NCBI GenBank assembly: GCA_017483195.1
Contig: JAFULR010000008.1
Coordinates: 1 to 64,000 of the forward strand
Direction of reading: 5' to 3'
DNA length: 64,000 bases
DNA from: Clostridia bacterium
GTDB lineage: Bacteria; Bacillota; Clostridia; Oscillospirales; CAG-272
Part shown: positions 62,177-64,000 of the stretch, piece by piece
Numbering within the stretch: position 1 is the first letter of the stretch
How the letters are laid out: each line of letters begins with the position of its first letter
Notes under the pieces: generated by a model
Databases searched by the model: none
What the model was told of the DNA's origin: nothing
The model's input: the letters and a program-made list of their open reading frames with translations, nothing else
Made by a program: the position numbers and the translations under genes

Positions 62177-62953
62177 ATGAAAATTGAAAAATTATTTATG
62201 TTTGAAAACGATGAAAAAGCGCATCTCATAACCTATATACGAGATAATCCGCCGGAGATGGACAACGAGCCCAGACGCGCGATTATTATTTGTCCCGGTG
62301 GCGGCTATCAATGGACCTCCGACCGTGAAAGTGAGCCGATAGCTCTCCAGTTTTTAGCGCGCGGATACAATGCCTTCGTACTTAAATATTCAGTTGCTGA
62401 AATGGCAAAAGATTTAAATCCTTTACGCGAGATCGAGGCTGCTATAAAGCACGTCAGAGATAACGCAAAGGCTTATAATATAAGGCCTGACAGGGTTTTT
62501 GTGCTTGGCTTTTCCGCAGGTGCTCACGTTGCTCTTTCAAGCGGTACACTACTGCCCGAGGAAGCACGTCCCGATGCTATGGTTTTGTGTTATCCCGTTG
62601 TAACTGCAACCTGTCCCACACACCTTGGATCGATGTATCATTTCTGCGGAACAGAAACACCTACCGAGGAGCAGATAGAGCTGTTTTCGCTTGATCTTCA
62701 CGTTGACAGTAATACTCCGCCAGCATTTGTTTGGCACACGGAAAACGATCCTTCCGTGCCCGTGCAGAACTCTAAAAATTTGATATCTGCTCTTAAAAAT
62801 GCAGGGGTCAAGCACGAGCTTTTACTCTTCCCCGACGGCCCTCACGGTCTCTCACTTGCAACGCACGAAACGTGCAAGGATATCCCCGAGGACGAGCCCC
62901 ATCCTGCTTCGGTTTGGGTAGATCTTGCGGATAAATGGCTTAAAAATTTATAA
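62177..62953 (+). CDS. Alpha/beta hydrolase, acetylesterase-like
   Basis: A 258-residue serine esterase of the BD-FAE/acetyl-esterase type. The oxyanion loop is IICPGGGYQWTS, the nucleophile elbow GFSAGAHVALS (about residues 113-123), the acid in WHTENDPSVPV and the His in DGPHGLSLA. No signal peptide, so it acts in the cytoplasm, perhaps removing acetyl groups from imported oligosaccharides. GAGGTG lies six bases before the chosen ATG; a reading three codons longer is less likely. Confidence 0.9.
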   Translation: MKIEKLFMFENDEKAHLITYIRDNPPEMDNEPRRAIIICPGGGYQWTSDRESEPIALQFLARGYNAFVLKYSVAEMAKDLNPLREIEAAIKHVRDNAKAYNIRPDRVFVLGFSAGAHVALSSGTLLPEEARPDAMVLCYPVVTATCPTHLGSMYHFCGTETPTEEQIELFSLDLHVDSNTPPAFVWHTENDPSVPVQNSKNLISALKNAGVKHELLLFPDGPHGLSLATHETCKDIPEDEPHPASVWVDLADKWLKNL

Positions 62954-62988
62954 AAAATAGCCGTTTTTACGAAAAATTGCGAAATTTT

Positions 62989-63048
62989 GGCACTATGTGG
63001 CACTATGTGGCACTATGTGGCACTATATGGCACTATATGGCACTATGA
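62989..63048 (+). repeat. Six tandem 10-bp repeats
   Basis: The unit GGCACTATGT occurs three times, then GGCACTATAT twice and GGCACTATGA once, with no gaps. The 10-bp period is close to one DNA turn. It lies between the esterase stop and the terminator of the converging M16C peptidase gene and is not coding. Confidence 0.9.
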
Positions 63049-63070
63049 GATACTAATTTTATACTAAAAC

Positions 63071-63100
63071 GAGCGCTCCGATTTTTCGGAGCGCTCTTTA
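63071..63100 (-). terminator. Terminator of the M16C peptidase gene
   Basis: GAGCGCTCCG pairs with CGGAGCGCTC (10 bp) around ATTTTT; it lies seven bases past the stop of the minus-strand gene. Confidence 0.85.
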
Positions 63101-63106
63101 TGTTTG

Positions 63107-64000
63107 TTAAATATTAACTATCTCGTCGAATTTGCCGTAGGCTGTTTGATTTGCGCCGTTGCCGACGGAGCATTCAGCGCAGGTGGATTTGAATTTTTCA
63201 AATACGGGTATAAATTTTTTGATATCTTCCTTAGTGAAGGAAAGCACCTCTGCCATGTGCTTTGACTTCTCCTCGTAGGTGTAATTTGCAAGATAGCCGA
63301 TCTCGTTCTCTATTCCCTCCTGCTCTACGGATTTGGGATTTACGAAGTCTGCAAGCGTGCTGATGATACATCCGAGGATCTCGCCGTCGGTGAACTCGTT
63401 ATTCGCAAGATAATCGGCAATACCGTCATAAAGCGCGTACGTTTCCTTAACCTTGGGATCGCGGTAAGAATAAACGTTCATAGATCCTCGTCTTGCGAAA
63501 CGAAGTCCGGTTCCGTATGCTCCACCTACCTCACGGATATTATGCCACAAGTATCCGAGTGAAAGAAGATTGGAAAGTGCGATATGCTTGCCGCTGTATG
63601 GGAGGATCTCTGTTACGTCGAGTGAGCGCACGTTAAAGCTGATACCCGCAGGGATGGCATATGCCACCTTTTTATCGGTGGGATTTACAAGAGTTTCACC
63701 TGCAAGCTTTTCTCCGTCTGTTAGATCAAGCTTATTTTCAAGCAAATCCTTATTTCCGGTAAGACCTGTGTAACTGAGATTTCCGCTATTGAACACCTTG
63801 ACAAGAAGATGCTTCGCATTTTCACAGAAGGTCTCGGGTGCGGCTACATATTTCTGAAGCTCTGCAAATAAAGGATAGCCGGAGCTGAGAGTTGCATAGT
63901 ATCCGCTTGCGCTGATAAGGGATTCACTCGTATTCAAGGCAAGTCCCACACCGTTACCCATAAATTGCATCTTCGCATTATTAAGCTCGCGAGCAAGCAC
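63107..64000 (-). CDS. M16C-family zinc metalloprotease (presequence-protease-like), C-terminal part
   Basis: The last 297 or so codons of a gene that continues past the right edge. The visible part is the non-catalytic C-terminal half of an M16C protease: SSGYPLFAELQKYV, GISFNVRSLDV, LSLGYLWHNIREVGGAYGTGLRFARRG and the YSYRDPKVKETYALYDG segment, a strong hallmark of this family. These enzymes enclose and degrade peptides in a chamber formed by both halves. The catalytic HxxEH would lie outside the window. Stop and terminator are intact. Confidence 0.9.
   Translation of the reverse strand: MLARELNNAKMQFMGNGVGLALNTSESLISASGYYATLSSGYPLFAELQKYVAAPETFCENAKHLLVKVFNSGNLSYTGLTGNKDLLENKLDLTDGEKLAGETLVNPTDKKVAYAIPAGISFNVRSLDVTEILPYSGKHIALSNLLSLGYLWHNIREVGGAYGTGLRFARRGSMNVYSYRDPKVKETYALYDGIADYLANNEFTDGEILGCIISTLADFVNPKSVEQEGIENEIGYLANYTYEEKSKHMAEVLSFTKEDIKKFIPVFEKFKSTCAECSVGNGANQTAYGKFDEIVNI

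Noticed and set aside
62989-63048. CRISPR array
   Set aside because: Units are only 10 bp with no spacers, and no cas genes exist in the window.

Overview
The window (about 40% GC by eye) comes from an endospore-forming, anaerobic Clostridia member of the Firmicutes. The evidence is a complete eight-gene spoIIIA operon, sigG, a YlmC/YmxH-type sporulation protein, pyruvate phosphate dikinase, Firmicutes-type Shine-Dalgarno sites (AGGAGG) before nearly every gene, and many near-consensus TTGACA-N17-TATAAT promoters. It is ordinary chromosome with small accessory patches. I see no tRNA, rRNA, CRISPR array or prophage. Only an IS3-family end at the left edge and a 147-bp inverted-repeat element near 57.7 kb look mobile.

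Layout. 0-5.4 kb: IS3-family end, a membrane-anchored EEP-family hydrolase, topB, a lone mazF, an acyl-ACP thioesterase and a leucine-rich-repeat protein whose ribosome site lies in a hairpin. 5.4-10 kb (minus): a DUF512 radical-SAM-like protein, der, obg and ppa as one operon. 10.3-12.9 kb: ppdK. 12.9-17.7 kb: an sdpR-sdpI-CPBP protease cassette, divergent from a sugar-type transporter coupled to a CrtI-like flavoprotein. 17.8-24.8 kb (minus): tsf, rpsB, ylmC-like, then spoIIIAH to spoIIIAA. 24.9-27.9 kb: glpK with a monoacylglycerol-lipase-like hydrolase, then tspO. 27.9-33 kb: a degenerate uronate isomerase, an Lrp regulator with its aminotransferase, a DtxR-type repressor and dxs. 33.2-36 kb: an RND/MMPL exporter split into two overlapping genes. 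36-43.1 kb (minus): lysS, greA, an S41 protease, a PucR-type regulator, rsmE and an SPFH/NfeD pair. 43.4-48.3 kb (plus): lepB, ylqF, rnhB, yraN-like, an M19 dipeptidase and thrC in one tight run. 48.3-52.8 kb: a DUF1540 protein, a metallophosphoesterase, then tig, clpP and clpX. 52.8-56.6 kb (minus): a Cys-rich protein of unknown function, sigG, a stand-alone E2-like acyltransferase and an M28-like membrane peptidase. 56.6-61.6 kb (minus): an unknown gene, the inverted-repeat element, rlmD, a degenerate phosphatase, a Nif3-like protein, trmK and a DUF1858 protein. 61.6-64 kb: an unknown helical protein, an esterase, a 10-bp tandem repeat and the C-terminal part of an M16C peptidase.

How genes work together. 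der, obg, ylqF, rsmE, rlmD, trmK, rpsB and tsf form a translation and ribosome-assembly theme. spoIIIA, sigG, the ylmC-like gene and perhaps the Cys-rich gene next to sigG belong to sporulation. The lipase and glpK could together release glycerol from monoglycerides and phosphorylate it.

The most unusual items are: (1) a full-span uronate isomerase relative that has lost its metal-binding histidines but has a strong promoter; (2) a PPP-fold phosphatase relative with substituted catalytic motifs, translationally coupled to rlmD; (3) an sdpRI-CPBP cassette with paired palindromic operators; (4) the inverted-repeat element next to a second copy of the rlmD 3' end, with an unrecognised gene between; (5) a nested palindrome that hides the ribosome binding site of the LRR gene. 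I found no clearly new multi-gene system.
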